Source of the DNA: Burkholderia sp. E7m39
GTDB taxonomy: Bacteria; Pseudomonadota; Gammaproteobacteria; Burkholderiales; Burkholderiaceae
Direction of reading: 5' to 3'
Assembly (NCBI GenBank): GCA_001319865.1
Contig: BBSL01000229.1
Span: 1 to 64,000, forward strand
DNA length: 64,000 nucleotides
Shown here: one piece after another, positions 9,874 to 19,555 of the stretch
How positions within the stretch are numbered: position 1 is the stretch's first letter
Layout of the letters: every line of letters begins with the position of its first letter
Notes under the pieces: generated by a model
Databases searched by the model: none
What the model was told of the DNA's origin: nothing
Seen by the model: the letters and a program-made list of their open reading frames with translations, nothing else
Made by a program: the position numbers and the translations under genes

Positions 9874-10587
9874 ATGACCTACGGAACCTTTCCTCCCTGG
9901 CTGAATACGCTATCGATCACCTGGATTTTTTTGGGCGCGATATCTGCAGGTGCGATCGTCGTTGACGAGGTTCGACATCCGCAGAAGATGTGGATTATGA
10001 ACGTCGTCTGGCCCGTAACGGCGTTGTTCGGCACAGTTGCATGGGGTGCCGCCTACTACGCGTGGGGACGAAATATCGCTGACGCCGGGCGGAAGGCCGA
10101 CGAGCAGCCGTTCGCCGTGATGGCGATGAAAGGGACGAGCCACTGCGGTGCCGGCTGTACGCTGGGAGACATCATTGTCGAGTGGTCGGCGTTTGCCTTC
10201 CCCGCGTTGGCAGTCTGGTTCGGGTGGCACACGGTGTTCAACGAAAAAATGTTTGCCGTCTGGATCCCCGATTTCATCGTCGCCTTTCTGCTCGGCATTG
10301 TCTTTCAGTATTTCACCATCAAACCGATGCGAGGGCTGTCGGTAGGCGCAGCTGTGGTGGCAGCCGTCAAAGCGGATATCGCGTCGATCACTGCGTGGCA
10401 GGTGGGCATGTATGGACTTATGGCCATCATCCAATTCTTGTGGTTCAAGCCGGCTTACGGAGGGATCGCGAAAGTGGCGAGCCCGGAATTCTGGTTCGCC
10501 ATGCAACTCGCCATGCTCGCGGGATTCGCAACCAGCTATCCCGTCAACTGGTGGTTAATCCGTTTGGGTGTAAAGGAAAAGATGTAA
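9874..10587 (+). CDS. DUF4396 membrane protein
   Basis: A 237-residue integral membrane protein that I place in DUF4396. It begins MTYGTFPPWLN and has about six hydrophobic helices, the first around residues 10-30. A conserved-looking loop HCGAGCTLGD holds two cysteines and a histidine and could bind metal. Basic residues after the last helix (IRLGVKEKM) suggest a cytoplasmic C-terminus. The function of the family is not known to me. The Cys-rich copper-type protein 170 bases downstream on the same strand hints at a shared role in metal handling, which is inference only. Confidence 0.7.
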   Translation: MTYGTFPPWLNTLSITWIFLGAISAGAIVVDEVRHPQKMWIMNVVWPVTALFGTVAWGAAYYAWGRNIADAGRKADEQPFAVMAMKGTSHCGAGCTLGDIIVEWSAFAFPALAVWFGWHTVFNEKMFAVWIPDFIVAFLLGIVFQYFTIKPMRGLSVGAAVVAAVKADIASITAWQVGMYGLMAIIQFLWFKPAYGGIAKVASPEFWFAMQLAMLAGFATSYPVNWWLIRLGVKEKM

Positions 10588-10756
10588 ATCCGCTTCTTCC
10601 TGGGTCTTGAAGTGTTTGGGCCACTGCCGCCCTAAGCGCCGTACTGCGGCTCCGACCGACTGAAGTGACGTTGGCAATTGCTGGCACGCGGCCTGCGGCG
10701 GTTAGGAGGCCGGCACGCAAGTGCTCGGGAAAATCACAGACATCGCGGAGGATCAA

Positions 10757-11083
10757 ATGGCACACGAGAAACACCAAGCTTGCATTGAAGCCTGCGACGC
10801 ATGCGCTAGCGCTTGCGACCATTGCGCAGCCGCATGCCTTTCGGAACAAAACGTTTCTGAAATGGCCGGATGCATCAAGACGGACATGGACTGTGCGGAC
10901 ATTTGCCGCCTCGCATCCGCCGTCATGGCTCGCGACAGTAGTCGTGCAAAGGAAGTTTGCTCGTTATGCGCGTCGATATGCGACGCGTGCGCCGCTGAGT
11001 GTGACAAGCATCAGCACGAACACTGCAAGCAATGCGCAGAAGCCTGTCGGCGTTGCGCAGAACAATGCCGCGCTATGGGGTAG
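10757..11083 (+). CDS. Cys-rich four-helix bundle copper-binding protein (DUF326 type)
   Basis: A 108-residue protein very rich in cysteine and histidine, with repeated CxxC/CxxxC spacing such as CIEACDACASACDHC, CADICRLAS, CSLCASICDACAAEC and CKQCAEACRRCAEQC. This pattern is that of the four-helix bundle copper storage proteins, where Cys side chains point into the helix bundle and bind many Cu(I) ions. No signal peptide is visible, so a cytosolic form is expected. A strong GGAGGA at 10747-10752 lies four bases before the ATG at 10757, which decides the start. Probably a copper storage or buffering protein. Confidence 0.8.
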   Translation: MAHEKHQACIEACDACASACDHCAAACLSEQNVSEMAGCIKTDMDCADICRLASAVMARDSSRAKEVCSLCASICDACAAECDKHQHEHCKQCAEACRRCAEQCRAMG

Positions 11084-11268
11084 TGAGAACGGGACGATTG
11101 GCGTCGAGCGCTCAAAACTGCTTTTGCTTGGTGTTAAGTGCGCCATCGTCGCCGCTCTTGATTGACGCAACCTACTGCTTCGCGCGCGGCGCTTCGCGAC
11201 GGAAGAACCACAGGCAAGCCCGAATCTCTTTGCCACAACGGTAGCCTCGTTTCGGCCGCGCCAATATC

Positions 11269-11586
11269 TCACGCTTCGGAAGGCTCTGCGACGTCGATAT
11301 CGAGAAGCGCCGTACTGATCGACTTGCCATGCGCGTCGAGTGCGAGCGAACGCGTGACGCCCCCTCCGAGCGCACGCCCGAGCACGAAATTGAACGCACC
11401 CAACAGCGGCAGTTCATAACGGACGACATCGCCTCTCACGACATCGGCGAGGTGAGCCTTGACACGCTCGGGCGTCAAGATGTCGCGCAGATGCCCGTAG
11501 TGCTTCGCGTCGAAGCAGACCACGGAAACGTTGAGCGTATTGCCCTTGTCGCCCGTGCGGCCGTGTGCGAGTTCACGCAGTTTCAT
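11269..11586 (-). CDS. AtuA-associated small domain protein
   Basis: A 105-residue protein starting MKLRELAHGRTGDKG and ending in a DVAEPSEA tail. It corresponds to the C-terminal domain found fused to, or encoded after, the DUF1446 domain of AtuA-like proteins. Its start lies inside the end of the upstream gene (14-base overlap), so the two are translated together and probably form one complex. The GDKGN segment is typical of this domain. Enzymatic role is unproven. Confidence 0.75.
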   Translation of the reverse strand: MKLRELAHGRTGDKGNTLNVSVVCFDAKHYGHLRDILTPERVKAHLADVVRGDVVRYELPLLGAFNFVLGRALGGGVTRSLALDAHGKSISTALLDIDVAEPSEA

Positions 11587-12931
11587 CGCTTGCCTCCACG
11601 ATTTCGAAGACGGGATTGACGAGTTCGCGCGGCAGCAACACCGACTGCACCGCGAGGACTTCACGCATCGCTTTCATCACACCGCCGCCGCCCGCCGGCC
11701 CGTTGGTATAGAGCGTTTCGACCTCGTTGCCGATGCGCGCCGCTTCCGTGGCGTTCGATGCGCGGCCGGTGACCCGCACGCGAACTTCGTATGGGTCGTC
11801 GTGGCCCGCGGCGAGCCTGTCGCCGTAAAGCGAATTCACACCGATCAGATCGAAGCGCAATTCGCTCGTGTTCACGCCCGTGATCGCGAGGCGCTCGCGC
11901 ACGATGTCGAGCGCGAGCCGAGCCCGCGCGACCGCGCCCGGTCCGCCGTAGGAAATCTGTCCTTCGCCGATATAGCCGTCGATATAAGCGACGGACACCT
12001 TGAGCGTCCCGGTGCGCGCCGCGCCGCGCCCGCCCGTTACGCGCACGCGGTCCATCGCCTCCTGCGCGACCCGCACCTGCGTGAAATCTGCGACGACATC
12101 CGGCTGGTAATAACGCGCGGGATCATGAATCTCATAGAGCAGTTGCTCCTTGCACGTCGCCTCAGTCACGCAACCGCCCGCGTGTGCCACTTTGCTGATC
12201 ACGACGTTGCCGGCTGCATCGACTTCGCCAACAGGAAAGCCGAGCCGCGCGAGATTCGGCACGTCCTTGAAGCCCGGGTCCGCGAAGTAGCCACCCGTCA
12301 CCTGTCCCGCGCATTCGAGCAGATGACCGACCACAGTCGCCTGCCCGAGCGTATGCCAGTCATCCATCTTCCAGCCAAATTCGTGGATGAGCGGCGCCGT
12401 GAACAGCGACGGGTCCGCTACGCGCCCGGTCAGCACGACGTCCGCGCCCGCTGCCAGCGCAGCGACAATGGGCGCCGCTCCGACGTACGCATTCGCCGAT
12501 ACGATCCGGTCGGCATATGCGCTGACGTCGTCGCCGGTTTCCTCAAAGCGCAGAGGCGATCGCAGCATGACATCGAGCACATCGTCGCCGGTCACGGCTG
12601 CGATCTTGAGGCCGCGCAAGCCGAGTTCGCGCGCGATCTGCGCCGTCTTCCGCGCGGCGGCGGCCGGATTGGCCGCGCCCATGTTCGAGATGATGCGCAC
12701 GCGGTTCTTTGCCGCGACGGTCAGCACGGCGCGCATTCGCGCTTCGAGCAATGGGTCGAAGCCTTGTGACGGATCGCGGCGGCGCGCCTGCTGCGCAATC
12801 GCGATCGTTCGCTCGGCAAGACATTCGAACACGAGGTAGTCGAGCGCGCCGTGTTCCGCGAGTTCGACGGCCGGTTCGATACGGTCGCCCGAGTACCCTG
12901 CGCCAGCGCCTATCCTGATGCGATCTTTCAT
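11573..12931 (-). CDS. AtuA-like acyclic terpene utilisation family protein (DUF1446)
   Basis: A 452-residue DUF1446 protein starting MKDRIRIGAGAGYSGDRIEP. Conserved stretches include LDYLVFECLAERTIAI, IISNMGAANPAAAA and VVLTGRVADPSLF. The family is named for AtuA of the citronellol/geraniol pathway in Pseudomonas, but many members sit in other carboxylate catabolic clusters. Here the partner genes are a CitMHS-type transporter and the small AtuA-associated domain, so an organic acid is more likely than a terpene. A TTG-started longer form (12949) is possible; the ATG at 12931 is preferred. Confidence 0.75.
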   Translation of the reverse strand: MKDRIRIGAGAGYSGDRIEPAVELAEHGALDYLVFECLAERTIAIAQQARRRDPSQGFDPLLEARMRAVLTVAAKNRVRIISNMGAANPAAAARKTAQIARELGLRGLKIAAVTGDDVLDVMLRSPLRFEETGDDVSAYADRIVSANAYVGAAPIVAALAAGADVVLTGRVADPSLFTAPLIHEFGWKMDDWHTLGQATVVGHLLECAGQVTGGYFADPGFKDVPNLARLGFPVGEVDAAGNVVISKVAHAGGCVTEATCKEQLLYEIHDPARYYQPDVVADFTQVRVAQEAMDRVRVTGGRGAARTGTLKVSVAYIDGYIGEGQISYGGPGAVARARLALDIVRERLAITGVNTSELRFDLIGVNSLYGDRLAAGHDDPYEVRVRVTGRASNATEAARIGNEVETLYTNGPAGGGGVMKAMREVLAVQSVLLPRELVNPVFEIVEASDETA

Positions 12932-12949
12932 GACGTCATCCAAACGCAA

Positions 12950-14254
12950 TCAAAGCGAAAACACGCCGAGCACGACGCACGCGATCGTCATCACGATCGA
13001 TGCGCCGAACAGGAGCGGAAACGTGAACTTCTGATGGTCCGCGAGATCGATCCCGCACAAGCCGACGACGAGAAACGTCGCGGGCGTCAGCGGGCTCACG
13101 GGAAAGCCGGTGGTCATCTGACCGAGGAGCGCGGCCTGACCGACGTGCACGGCGGGCACGCCGAGTTGTGACGCTACTTCTGCGATCACCGGCAGCACGC
13201 CGAAATAGAACGAGTCGGGATCGAAGAGCATCGAGAGCGGCATCGACAGGAGGCCGAGCGCAACGGGGATGTGCGAGGCCATTGTGGGCGGCACGAAGCC
13301 TACAGCCGCCTGCGCCATCGCCTTCAGCATGCCGCTGCCCTGCATGACGCCAGTGAAGACGCCTGCCGCAAGCAGGATGCCCGCCATCATCAAAGCGGCG
13401 CGCGCGTGCGCATCGATGCGCTTGCGCTGCATGTCGACATTCGGATAGTTGACCATCAGCGCGATGCACAGGCCGACCATGAACATGATGGCGGGCGGGA
13501 TCTTCTCGCCCATCGCGACCATCGTGCCCAACACCACGACCGTCAGAACGATATTGAACCAGAAATTCTTCGGGCGGCGCAGCGCTTGTTCCTCCGGCGT
13601 GAGCTTGCGCTCGGGCATCGGAATGAAGCCGTTTGCGCTCGAATAGCCGAGACGCTTTTCCTCGCGCCGGCCAAGCCACCACGCCATGCCGAACACGAAC
13701 ACGAGACCGATTGCCTGCACGGGAATCAGCGGATTGAACAGCGATGAAATGGGCAGATGCAGCGACGCGGACGCGCGGATCATCGGCCCCGTCCACGGCA
13801 GGAAGTTGATGCCTGCCGCCATCGACACGGCCGCTGCGAGCACGCGCTTGTCCATCTGCAGACGTTCGTAGAGCGGCAGCATCGCGGGAATCGTGACGAG
13901 AAAGCAGACGGCGCCGGAGCCGTCGAGATGGATGAGCAGCGCGAGCAGCGTGGTGCCCATCACGATGCGCGTGGGCTTCGTGCCGACCGCACGCAGAATG
14001 CGGTCGATGATGGGGTCGAGCGTGCCTGCGTCGGTGATCGTGCCGAAATAGAGAATCGCGAACACGAACATGCCAACGACGGGCGCCAGGCTCTTTAGTC
14101 CGTCGATTACGAACTTGCTGGTCTGCAAACCGAACCCGCCGATCAGCGACGCCGCAATCGGAACGATGATGAGCGCAACGAGCGGCGACATGCGCTTCGA
14201 GAGTATCGCCCCGAGCAGGATGACGATGGTGGCGAGGCCGAGTAACGGCAACAT
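12950..14254 (-). CDS. CitMHS-family citrate/proton (or related carboxylate) symporter
   Basis: A 434-residue inner-membrane transporter with about twelve hydrophobic segments, beginning MLPLLGLATIVILLGAILSK. The segments LIHLDGSGAVCFLVTIPAM and INFLPWTGPM are typical of the CitMHS family, which imports metal-citrate or other di/tricarboxylates with protons. It is first in a minus-strand operon with the two AtuA-type genes and is read divergently from a LysR regulator 100 bases away. The stop lies 18 bases before the AtuA start. Confidence 0.8.
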   Translation of the reverse strand: MLPLLGLATIVILLGAILSKRMSPLVALIIVPIAASLIGGFGLQTSKFVIDGLKSLAPVVGMFVFAILYFGTITDAGTLDPIIDRILRAVGTKPTRIVMGTTLLALLIHLDGSGAVCFLVTIPAMLPLYERLQMDKRVLAAAVSMAAGINFLPWTGPMIRASASLHLPISSLFNPLIPVQAIGLVFVFGMAWWLGRREEKRLGYSSANGFIPMPERKLTPEEQALRRPKNFWFNIVLTVVVLGTMVAMGEKIPPAIMFMVGLCIALMVNYPNVDMQRKRIDAHARAALMMAGILLAAGVFTGVMQGSGMLKAMAQAAVGFVPPTMASHIPVALGLLSMPLSMLFDPDSFYFGVLPVIAEVASQLGVPAVHVGQAALLGQMTTGFPVSPLTPATFLVVGLCGIDLADHQKFTFPLLFGASIVMTIACVVLGVFSL

Positions 14255-14354
14255 GAACGCGTCTCCGAATCTTGATTTGTAGTGCGGTCAAGAGTAAGTT
14301 CGGGGCGGCAATAAAACAATTGAAATGATTTGATCGCAGTTATTACGAACCATA

Positions 14355-15251
14355 ATGGATCTGAATCTTCGCGATATCCGGGCGCTCGTGGCCGTGGCCG
14401 AGGCAGGCAGCTTTACGCGCGCGGCGGAGCGCCTGCATCTGTCGCAGCCGGCGCTCACGGTGCAGATACGCCGGCTGGAAGAGGCGGTCGGTGCGCGTCT
14501 GTTCGACCGCAACAGCCGCAACGTCGCGTTGACGGCGACCGGCCGCGAGCTGCTTCCGCTGCTGCGCAAATCGTTGCAGGACATGGAAACCGTGTTGCGC
14601 GATGCTCGTGCACTTGGCGAAGGGGAGAGCGGCACCGTCCGCGTCGCTTGCTTGCCGACGTTCGCGGCGAGCGTGTTGCCCGAGTTGATCATCGATATGA
14701 AGCGAGAGGTGCCGCGCGTCGTCTTCCAGATCCGCGATGTCGTCGCGAGCACCGTCAATGCGCTCGTGCGCAACGAGGAAGCGGACATCGGTCTGACGGG
14801 CGGCGACGTGCTCGACCCGGCGCTCGAAGTTCTGCAAACAGGCGTGGACCGGCTCGTCGCTGTATGTCCGCAGGCGCATCCGCTGGCGAGAAAGCGCCGT
14901 GTCGGCCTGAATGATCTGGCGAGGGCGCCGCTCGTGCTAACAGCACCGGGTACGAGCGTACGAGCGGTCGTGGATACGGCGCTCAGTGAATCGGGCGCGC
15001 CGCTGGATATCGCTTGCGAACCCACGTACATGATGACGGCCGTCGCAATGGTGCGTGCGGGCCTGGGCGTGACCATCCTGCCTGAGACCGCGCGCGAGGT
15101 GCGAGCCGAGGCGGGGCTCGTTGTGAAGAAGATCGACCATCCGGCGTTCGTGAGGTCGATCGCGATCGTCAAGAAACGAGGCAGGACCCTGCCGGCGATA
15201 ACGGAGAAGTTCGTGACGTTGATGCGTCAATGCCTAGACGCGACCGGCTGA
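14355..15251 (+). CDS. LysR-type regulator of the divergent CitMHS/AtuA operon
   Basis: A 298-residue LysR family protein. The N-terminal winged helix is clear: FTRAAERLHLSQPALTVQIR followed by RLEEAVGARLF. The effector-binding domain fills the rest. It is divergent from the CitMHS transporter across a 100-base AT-richer region (14255-14354), the usual arrangement for a LysR protein activating its neighbour in response to the transported acid. I did not find a single unambiguous T-N11-A operator there. A terminator-like hairpin overlaps its stop codon. Confidence 0.85.
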   Translation: MDLNLRDIRALVAVAEAGSFTRAAERLHLSQPALTVQIRRLEEAVGARLFDRNSRNVALTATGRELLPLLRKSLQDMETVLRDARALGEGESGTVRVACLPTFAASVLPELIIDMKREVPRVVFQIRDVVASTVNALVRNEEADIGLTGGDVLDPALEVLQTGVDRLVAVCPQAHPLARKRRVGLNDLARAPLVLTAPGTSVRAVVDTALSESGAPLDIACEPTYMMTAVAMVRAGLGVTILPETAREVRAEAGLVVKKIDHPAFVRSIAIVKKRGRTLPAITEKFVTLMRQCLDATG

Positions 15252-15277
15252 CATCGGCCGTTGCTACCGGTCTTTTT
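15242..15277 (+). terminator. Rho-independent terminator of the LysR gene
   Basis: GACCGG (15242-15247) pairs with CCGGTC (15267-15272), followed directly by five T residues (15273-15277). The loop is 19 bases and can pair further internally. The stem overlaps the stop codon of the LysR gene. Confidence 0.55.
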
Positions 15278-15393
15278 CTGCGGCGCTTGCAACGACCATG
15301 CTGGTCATCCGCGGCTATCTAGCGGCCGCGGTTGGATGAGATGTATCAGGCGCGCGTGAACCGTCAGCCGGGCCATGGTGCGGCCCGAACTTT

Positions 15394-15603
15394 TCATTGC
15401 GCTTCGAGCGCGTCGAGACGGGCGCGTGCAATCTCATCGGGATGCAGGCAGTGATACGCATCGAACAGCTGAGAGCACAGCCGTGCGAGGTCCGCCAGAT
15501 TGACAGCCTGGTCCGGGTGCTCGACCTCTCTCGCATTGAGTATGTCGTCCAACACCGGGGCTAGACGACGCAGTTGTCGGAATGTCTCCAGATCTAGTTC
15601 CAT
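15394..15603 (-). CDS. Small hypothetical protein (69 aa)
   Basis: A 69-residue acidic protein starting MELDLETFRQLRRLAPVLDD, predicted mostly helical with no Cys and no membrane segment. The start is well supported: AGGAA lies six bases upstream of the ATG at 15603. I do not recognise a family. It stands alone between the LysR gene and the Uma2-like gene, on the opposite strand to both. Confidence 0.6.
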   Translation of the reverse strand: MELDLETFRQLRRLAPVLDDILNAREVEHPDQAVNLADLARLCSQLFDAYHCLHPDEIARARLDALEAQ

Positions 15604-15936
15604 ATCAATTCCTGTAGCCGCAAAACCATGGCTCGTCGCGCTGGCCGATCGCGCTGGTTGTCACGGCCATCCACTGACACGCTAGCATTTTCATAAATCC
15701 TGCGCAGAGTGTGGGCTTGTAGAACGTCGTTCATATGACGCGATGGGAGGCCTGTCGTTCCCGAGTTTTTTACGCATCGCACCATTACTTAAAGGAATTT
15801 CGCAACATTTGCCCGCCTTTCACCGTAGTGCGGCGGATTGCGCGCGGACGCATCGGCCGTGAACGAGCGATTTCGACCAGATTCGTTGTGGCGGGTGCAG
15901 ATAACTTGTGCGGTGCACAGCAAAGCAAATTGTTAA
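15604..15936. other. Intergenic region, nothing recognised
   Basis: This 333-base region lies between two divergently read genes (the 69-aa protein and the Uma2-like gene). It is AT-richer than its flanks, as expected for promoters, but no gene, repeat or RNA structure stands out. Confidence 0.5.
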
Positions 15937-16509
15937 ATGAAGAGGAAAGGGTATACGCTTACGCAACTTCCCTATCGGAGGCTCTCCCTCGTGTCGACTC
16001 TCCTTGCACAGGACGGACTTGTTGCGGCGTGGTGTCGGATCAACTCTGGCGCCGAATCAGGTGCCTTTGAGTGTTCCGAGCTCGATGCGCATGGCGAAGC
16101 CGTGCCGCACCCACATCCTTCGGCTCGACGGCAGATTGTCATGACCGACATCTATTGCCAGATTGCCGAGCAGATCGGTCACGTTGCAGCCATGTCGGCT
16201 GCGGTGACGACACGTTCGTTCGGCATCCGGGTCCCGGACGTCGTCTGGATGCCGCCGGAGAAATGGGAAGGAATCGACAGGGATGCGCCTATCCCGTTTG
16301 TACCGGATCTGTGCGTCGAAGTGCTCCTCGATCGAAGCGTGCCGCAAGACGTCGCGCTCCGGGTCAAGGCCTATCTGGAAGGCGGAGCCCGTGAAGTCAT
16401 CGTGGTTGGTCAACGCGGTCAACTGCAGTTCTGGGGACCTGATGGAGCACGACAGGTCTCCGCGCACGGGATAACGCTGTCGCTCGAGCCTATGTACTTC
16501 GACGTGTAG
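15937..16509 (+). CDS. Uma2-family (PD-(D/E)xK nuclease fold) protein
   Basis: A 190-residue protein whose C-terminal two thirds match the Uma2/DUF820 fold. The candidate catalytic set is the aspartate in RVPDVVW, the glutamate in LCVEVLLD and the lysine in RVKAYLEGG, the last preceding the typical strand REVIVVG. The N-terminal 55 residues do not look like the usual Uma2 N-terminus (no YELIDGEL-like motif), so that part may be diverged or the true start may be later. The family is widespread and of unknown role; nuclease activity is unproven. Confidence 0.6.
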   Translation: MKRKGYTLTQLPYRRLSLVSTLLAQDGLVAAWCRINSGAESGAFECSELDAHGEAVPHPHPSARRQIVMTDIYCQIAEQIGHVAAMSAAVTTRSFGIRVPDVVWMPPEKWEGIDRDAPIPFVPDLCVEVLLDRSVPQDVALRVKAYLEGGAREVIVVGQRGQLQFWGPDGARQVSAHGITLSLEPMYFDV

Positions 16510-16717
16510 CCCGCTCGTCGCGTGCGGGCGTTGGCGGCCAGCGGGCCGTCGCACCGGCCGTCGCATGCACCGAACTTTTCTGACACGAATCCGATGACGC
16601 GCACCGCTGTCCGCGGTGCTAGTTCGCTGGCTCCCGTCCGATCGGGTCTGGTTCGTGCGAGTCTGCTGTCATTCTTGCAGGCCTTCCATGCCTCGAGTGA
16701 TTCGCGATCGATCAGAC

Positions 16718-19375
16718 ATGACCGCCATACCCAGCAAATCCCGCTCGTCCATACCGCCAGTTGGCTTCGTGCGCGTGCGCGGTGCGCGCGAACACAACCT
16801 GAAAAACGTCGACGTGGAAATTCCGCGGGACGCGCTCGTGGTGTTCACAGGCGTGTCCGGTTCCGGCAAATCGTCGCTGGCATTTGGCACGTTGTACGCG
16901 GAGGCGCAACGCCGCTACTTCGAGTCCGTGGCGCCTTATGCGAGGCGGCTGATCGAACAGGTGGGCGTGCCCGAAGTCGACGCGATCGAAGGGCTGCCGC
17001 CGGCCGTGGCGCTGCAGCAGCAGCGCGGCACACCCGGCGCGCGTTCCTCGGTGGGCAGCGTGACCACGCTGTCGAGCCTCGTGCGTATGCTGTACTCGCG
17101 CACCGGCACCTACCCGCCGAAGCAGCCGATGCTGTTCGCCGAGGACTTCTCACCCAACACGGTGCAAGGCGCCTGCCCGACATGCCATGGTCTGGGCCGC
17201 GTGTACGAGGTCACCGAAAAATCGATGGTGCCCGACGATTCGCTGACGATCCGTGAGCGTGCCGTCGCCGCGTGGCCGCCTGCATGGCATGGCCAGAATC
17301 TGCGGGACATCCTGGTCACGCTCGGCTACGACGTCGACACGCCATGGCGCGATCTGCCGAAGAAGGATCGCGACTGGATTCTTTTCACCGATGAGCAGCC
17401 GACTGTTCCCGTCTACGCCGGCCTCACGCCGAAAGAGACGCGTGCGGCGCTCAGGCGCAAGGACGAACCGAGCTATCAGGGGACGTTTACCAGTGCGCGC
17501 CGTTATGTGCTGCATACCTTCGCGAACACCCAGAGCGCGCTGATGAAAAAGCGCGTGTCGCAGTACATGGTCGGCAGCGAGTGCCCGGACTGCCACGGCA
17601 AACGTCTCAAGAGGGAGGCACTTTCGGTGACATTCGCAGGCCTCGACATCGCCGAGTTTTCGCAGTTGGCACTGTCGGGGCTTGCCGGGATGCTTGAGCC
17701 GATCGCGCGCGGAGAATGGCCGGAACAGGGCAAGACGCCGGCAGACCAGAGTGGCGTGCTCAGCAAGCGCGCGATGCAACACGCCGTCGACAAGCGGATT
17801 GCCTCGGGCGGTTCAGCGCACAAGGCATCTCCCGATGTTCGGCGTACGCCGAACCTGTCCGAAGAGAAACGCCTCGCCGCGCAACGCATTGCCGCGGAGT
17901 TGCTGGAACGGCTGAACACGCTCATCGACCTGGGGCTGGGGTATCTCGCGCTCGATCGCAGCACGCCGACGCTGTCTTCGGGCGAGCTGCAACGCTTGCG
18001 ACTGGCCACGCAACTGTCGTCGCAGCTCTTTGGCGTCGTGTATGTGCTCGATGAGCCATCGGCCGGTCTGCATCCCGCCGACGGCGAGGCACTCTTCGGC
18101 GCGCTTCAGGCACTCAAGGCGGCCGGCAATTCGCTGTTCGTCGTCGAGCATGATTTGCAGATGATGCGGCGCGCGGACTGGCTGGTCGATGTCGGTCCTG
18201 CAGCCGGCGAAGCGGGCGGTCACATTGTGTATAGCGGTCGCCCCGAGGGGCTCGCGAAGATCGAAGCGTCACAGACGCGCCGTCATCTTTTCGCCGCGCC
18301 AGCGCAAGTCGATCGCACACCGCGCGAGGCGGCGGGTTGGCTGCGGCTTGCCAATATCACCCGTAACAATCTGCACGAACTGAACGTCGCGTTTCCACTC
18401 GGCTGTCTGACGGCGGTGACGGGCGTATCGGGTTCAGGCAAGTCGAGCCTCGTGAGCCAGGCCCTTCCGGAACTGGTCGCGAGCCGGCTCGGCAGACCCA
18501 TCGAGAGCCCGGACGATGACGAACAGAACCCGCTGCTAGCGGTCACGACGGCACCGACAGGCGGTCACATCGCCGGGGGGATGGATGCGATCAGGCGGCT
18601 CGTGCGTGTCGATCAGAAGCCGATCGGACGCACGCCGCGTTCGAATCTCGCGACATATACGGGTCTTTTCGATCACGTGCGAAAACTCTTCGCGGACACG
18701 CCCAGCGCGCGCAAGCGTCGTTACAGCGCGGGTCGCTTTTCGTTCAACGTCGCGCAAGGCCGTTGCGCCACCTGCGAAGGCGAAGGGTTCGTGAGCGTCG
18801 AACTGCTTTTTCTGCCAAGCGTGTATGCACCATGCACGACCTGTCACGGCACCCGCTACAACACGTCGACGCTGGAGATAACTTGGCGGGACAAGAACAT
18901 TGCCGACGTATTGAACCTGACTGTGGATGCCGCATGCAGGTTCTTCGAGGACGAAGCTGGCGTGATGCGCGCGCTCGTCGCACTGCGCGACCTCGGTCTC
19001 GGCTATCTGCGACTCGGACAGCCGGCGACCGAGCTATCGGGCGGCGAAGCGCAGCGCATCAAGCTCGCCACGGAACTGCAACGCGCGCAGCGCGGGGATA
19101 CGTTGTACATCCTTGACGAGCCGACTACCGGGCTTCATCCCGCCGACGTCGACCGGCTGATGCTGCAATTGCAGGGACTTGTCGACTCGGGCAATACGGT
19201 CGTGCTCGTCGAGCACGATATGCGGGTGGCCGTGCAAAGCGATTGGGTGATCGACGTCGGCCCGGGAGCCGGCGCGGAGGGCGGAGCGATAGTGGCGAGC
19301 GGCACGCCACGGGATGTCGCCCGCACGGCGGAGAGCCGCACGGCCGTGTATCTGCGGCCACTTCTCGCGACGTAG
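16718..19375 (+). CDS. UvrA paralogue, excinuclease ABC subunit A-like ATPase
   Basis: An 885-residue UvrA-class tandem ABC ATPase. The first Walker A (GVSGSGKSS) is near residues 45-53 and the second, identical, lies near the middle. Zinc modules are seen in [24 protein letters not shown] and CTTCHGTR. Both ABC signatures (LSSGELQR and LSGGEAQR) and both DEP Walker B motifs are present. It is shorter than canonical UvrA (about 940 residues) and diverged in sequence, so it is more likely a UvrA2-type paralogue linked to damage or drug tolerance than the housekeeping repair subunit. The start MTAIPSKS at 16718 is chosen because the upstream frame is not protein-like. Confidence 0.75.
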   Translation: MTAIPSKSRSSIPPVGFVRVRGAREHNLKNVDVEIPRDALVVFTGVSGSGKSSLAFGTLYAEAQRRYFESVAPYARRLIEQVGVPEVDAIEGLPPAVALQQQRGTPGARSSVGSVTTLSSLVRMLYSRTGTYPPKQPMLFAEDFSPNTVQGACPTCHGLGRVYEVTEKSMVPDDSLTIRERAVAAWPPAWHGQNLRDILVTLGYDVDTPWRDLPKKDRDWILFTDEQPTVPVYAGLTPKETRAALRRKDEPSYQGTFTSARRYVLHTFANTQSALMKKRVSQYMVGSECPDCHGKRLKREALSVTFAGLDIAEFSQLALSGLAGMLEPIARGEWPEQGKTPADQSGVLSKRAMQHAVDKRIASGGSAHKASPDVRRTPNLSEEKRLAAQRIAAELLERLNTLIDLGLGYLALDRSTPTLSSGELQRLRLATQLSSQLFGVVYVLDEPSAGLHPADGEALFGALQALKAAGNSLFVVEHDLQMMRRADWLVDVGPAAGEAGGHIVYSGRPEGLAKIEASQTRRHLFAAPAQVDRTPREAAGWLRLANITRNNLHELNVAFPLGCLTAVTGVSGSGKSSLVSQALPELVASRLGRPIESPDDDEQNPLLAVTTAPTGGHIAGGMDAIRRLVRVDQKPIGRTPRSNLATYTGLFDHVRKLFADTPSARKRRYSAGRFSFNVAQGRCATCEGEGFVSVELLFLPSVYAPCTTCHGTRYNTSTLEITWRDKNIADVLNLTVDAACRFFEDEAGVMRALVALRDLGLGYLRLGQPATELSGGEAQRIKLATELQRAQRGDTLYILDEPTTGLHPADVDRLMLQLQGLVDSGNTVVLVEHDMRVAVQSDWVIDVGPGAGAEGGAIVASGTPRDVARTAESRTAVYLRPLLAT

Positions 19376-19508
19376 ACGGCCTTCGCGACAGAGTCACTTC
19401 AGGTTGCAGTCCAGACCGCCTCCCATTCTTGCGAGGGGTATGGGACTTTTCGCGCAGCCGCCGGTGTGGGCTACTACACGGCATGCGCGATCGATCGGAT
19501 GAAGGGGG

Positions 19509-19529
19509 AAGAGGGCATGCCGCCCTCTT
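19509..19529 (-). terminator. Hairpin downstream of formaldehyde dehydrogenase gene
   Basis: AAGAGGGC (19509-19516) and GCCCTCTT (19522-19529) form a perfect 8-bp stem with a 5-base loop, 27 bases beyond the stop of the minus-strand dehydrogenase gene. On that strand it is followed by a C/T-rich run but not a full T tract. The plus-strand UvrA gene also converges on it, so it may act in both directions. Confidence 0.5.
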
Positions 19530-19555
19530 GCCACGAGGATCGCCGGGGCGCTTCG

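Noticed and set aside
11531-12769. 412-codon plus-strand open frame
   Set aside because: Antisense to the AtuA-like gene, which has family motifs and operon context; the composition is that of a shadow frame.
12936-14291. 451-codon minus-strand frame overlapping the CitMHS gene
   Set aside because: Same strand but another frame; the His/Arg/Asp-rich composition contrasts with the clear membrane protein in the true frame.
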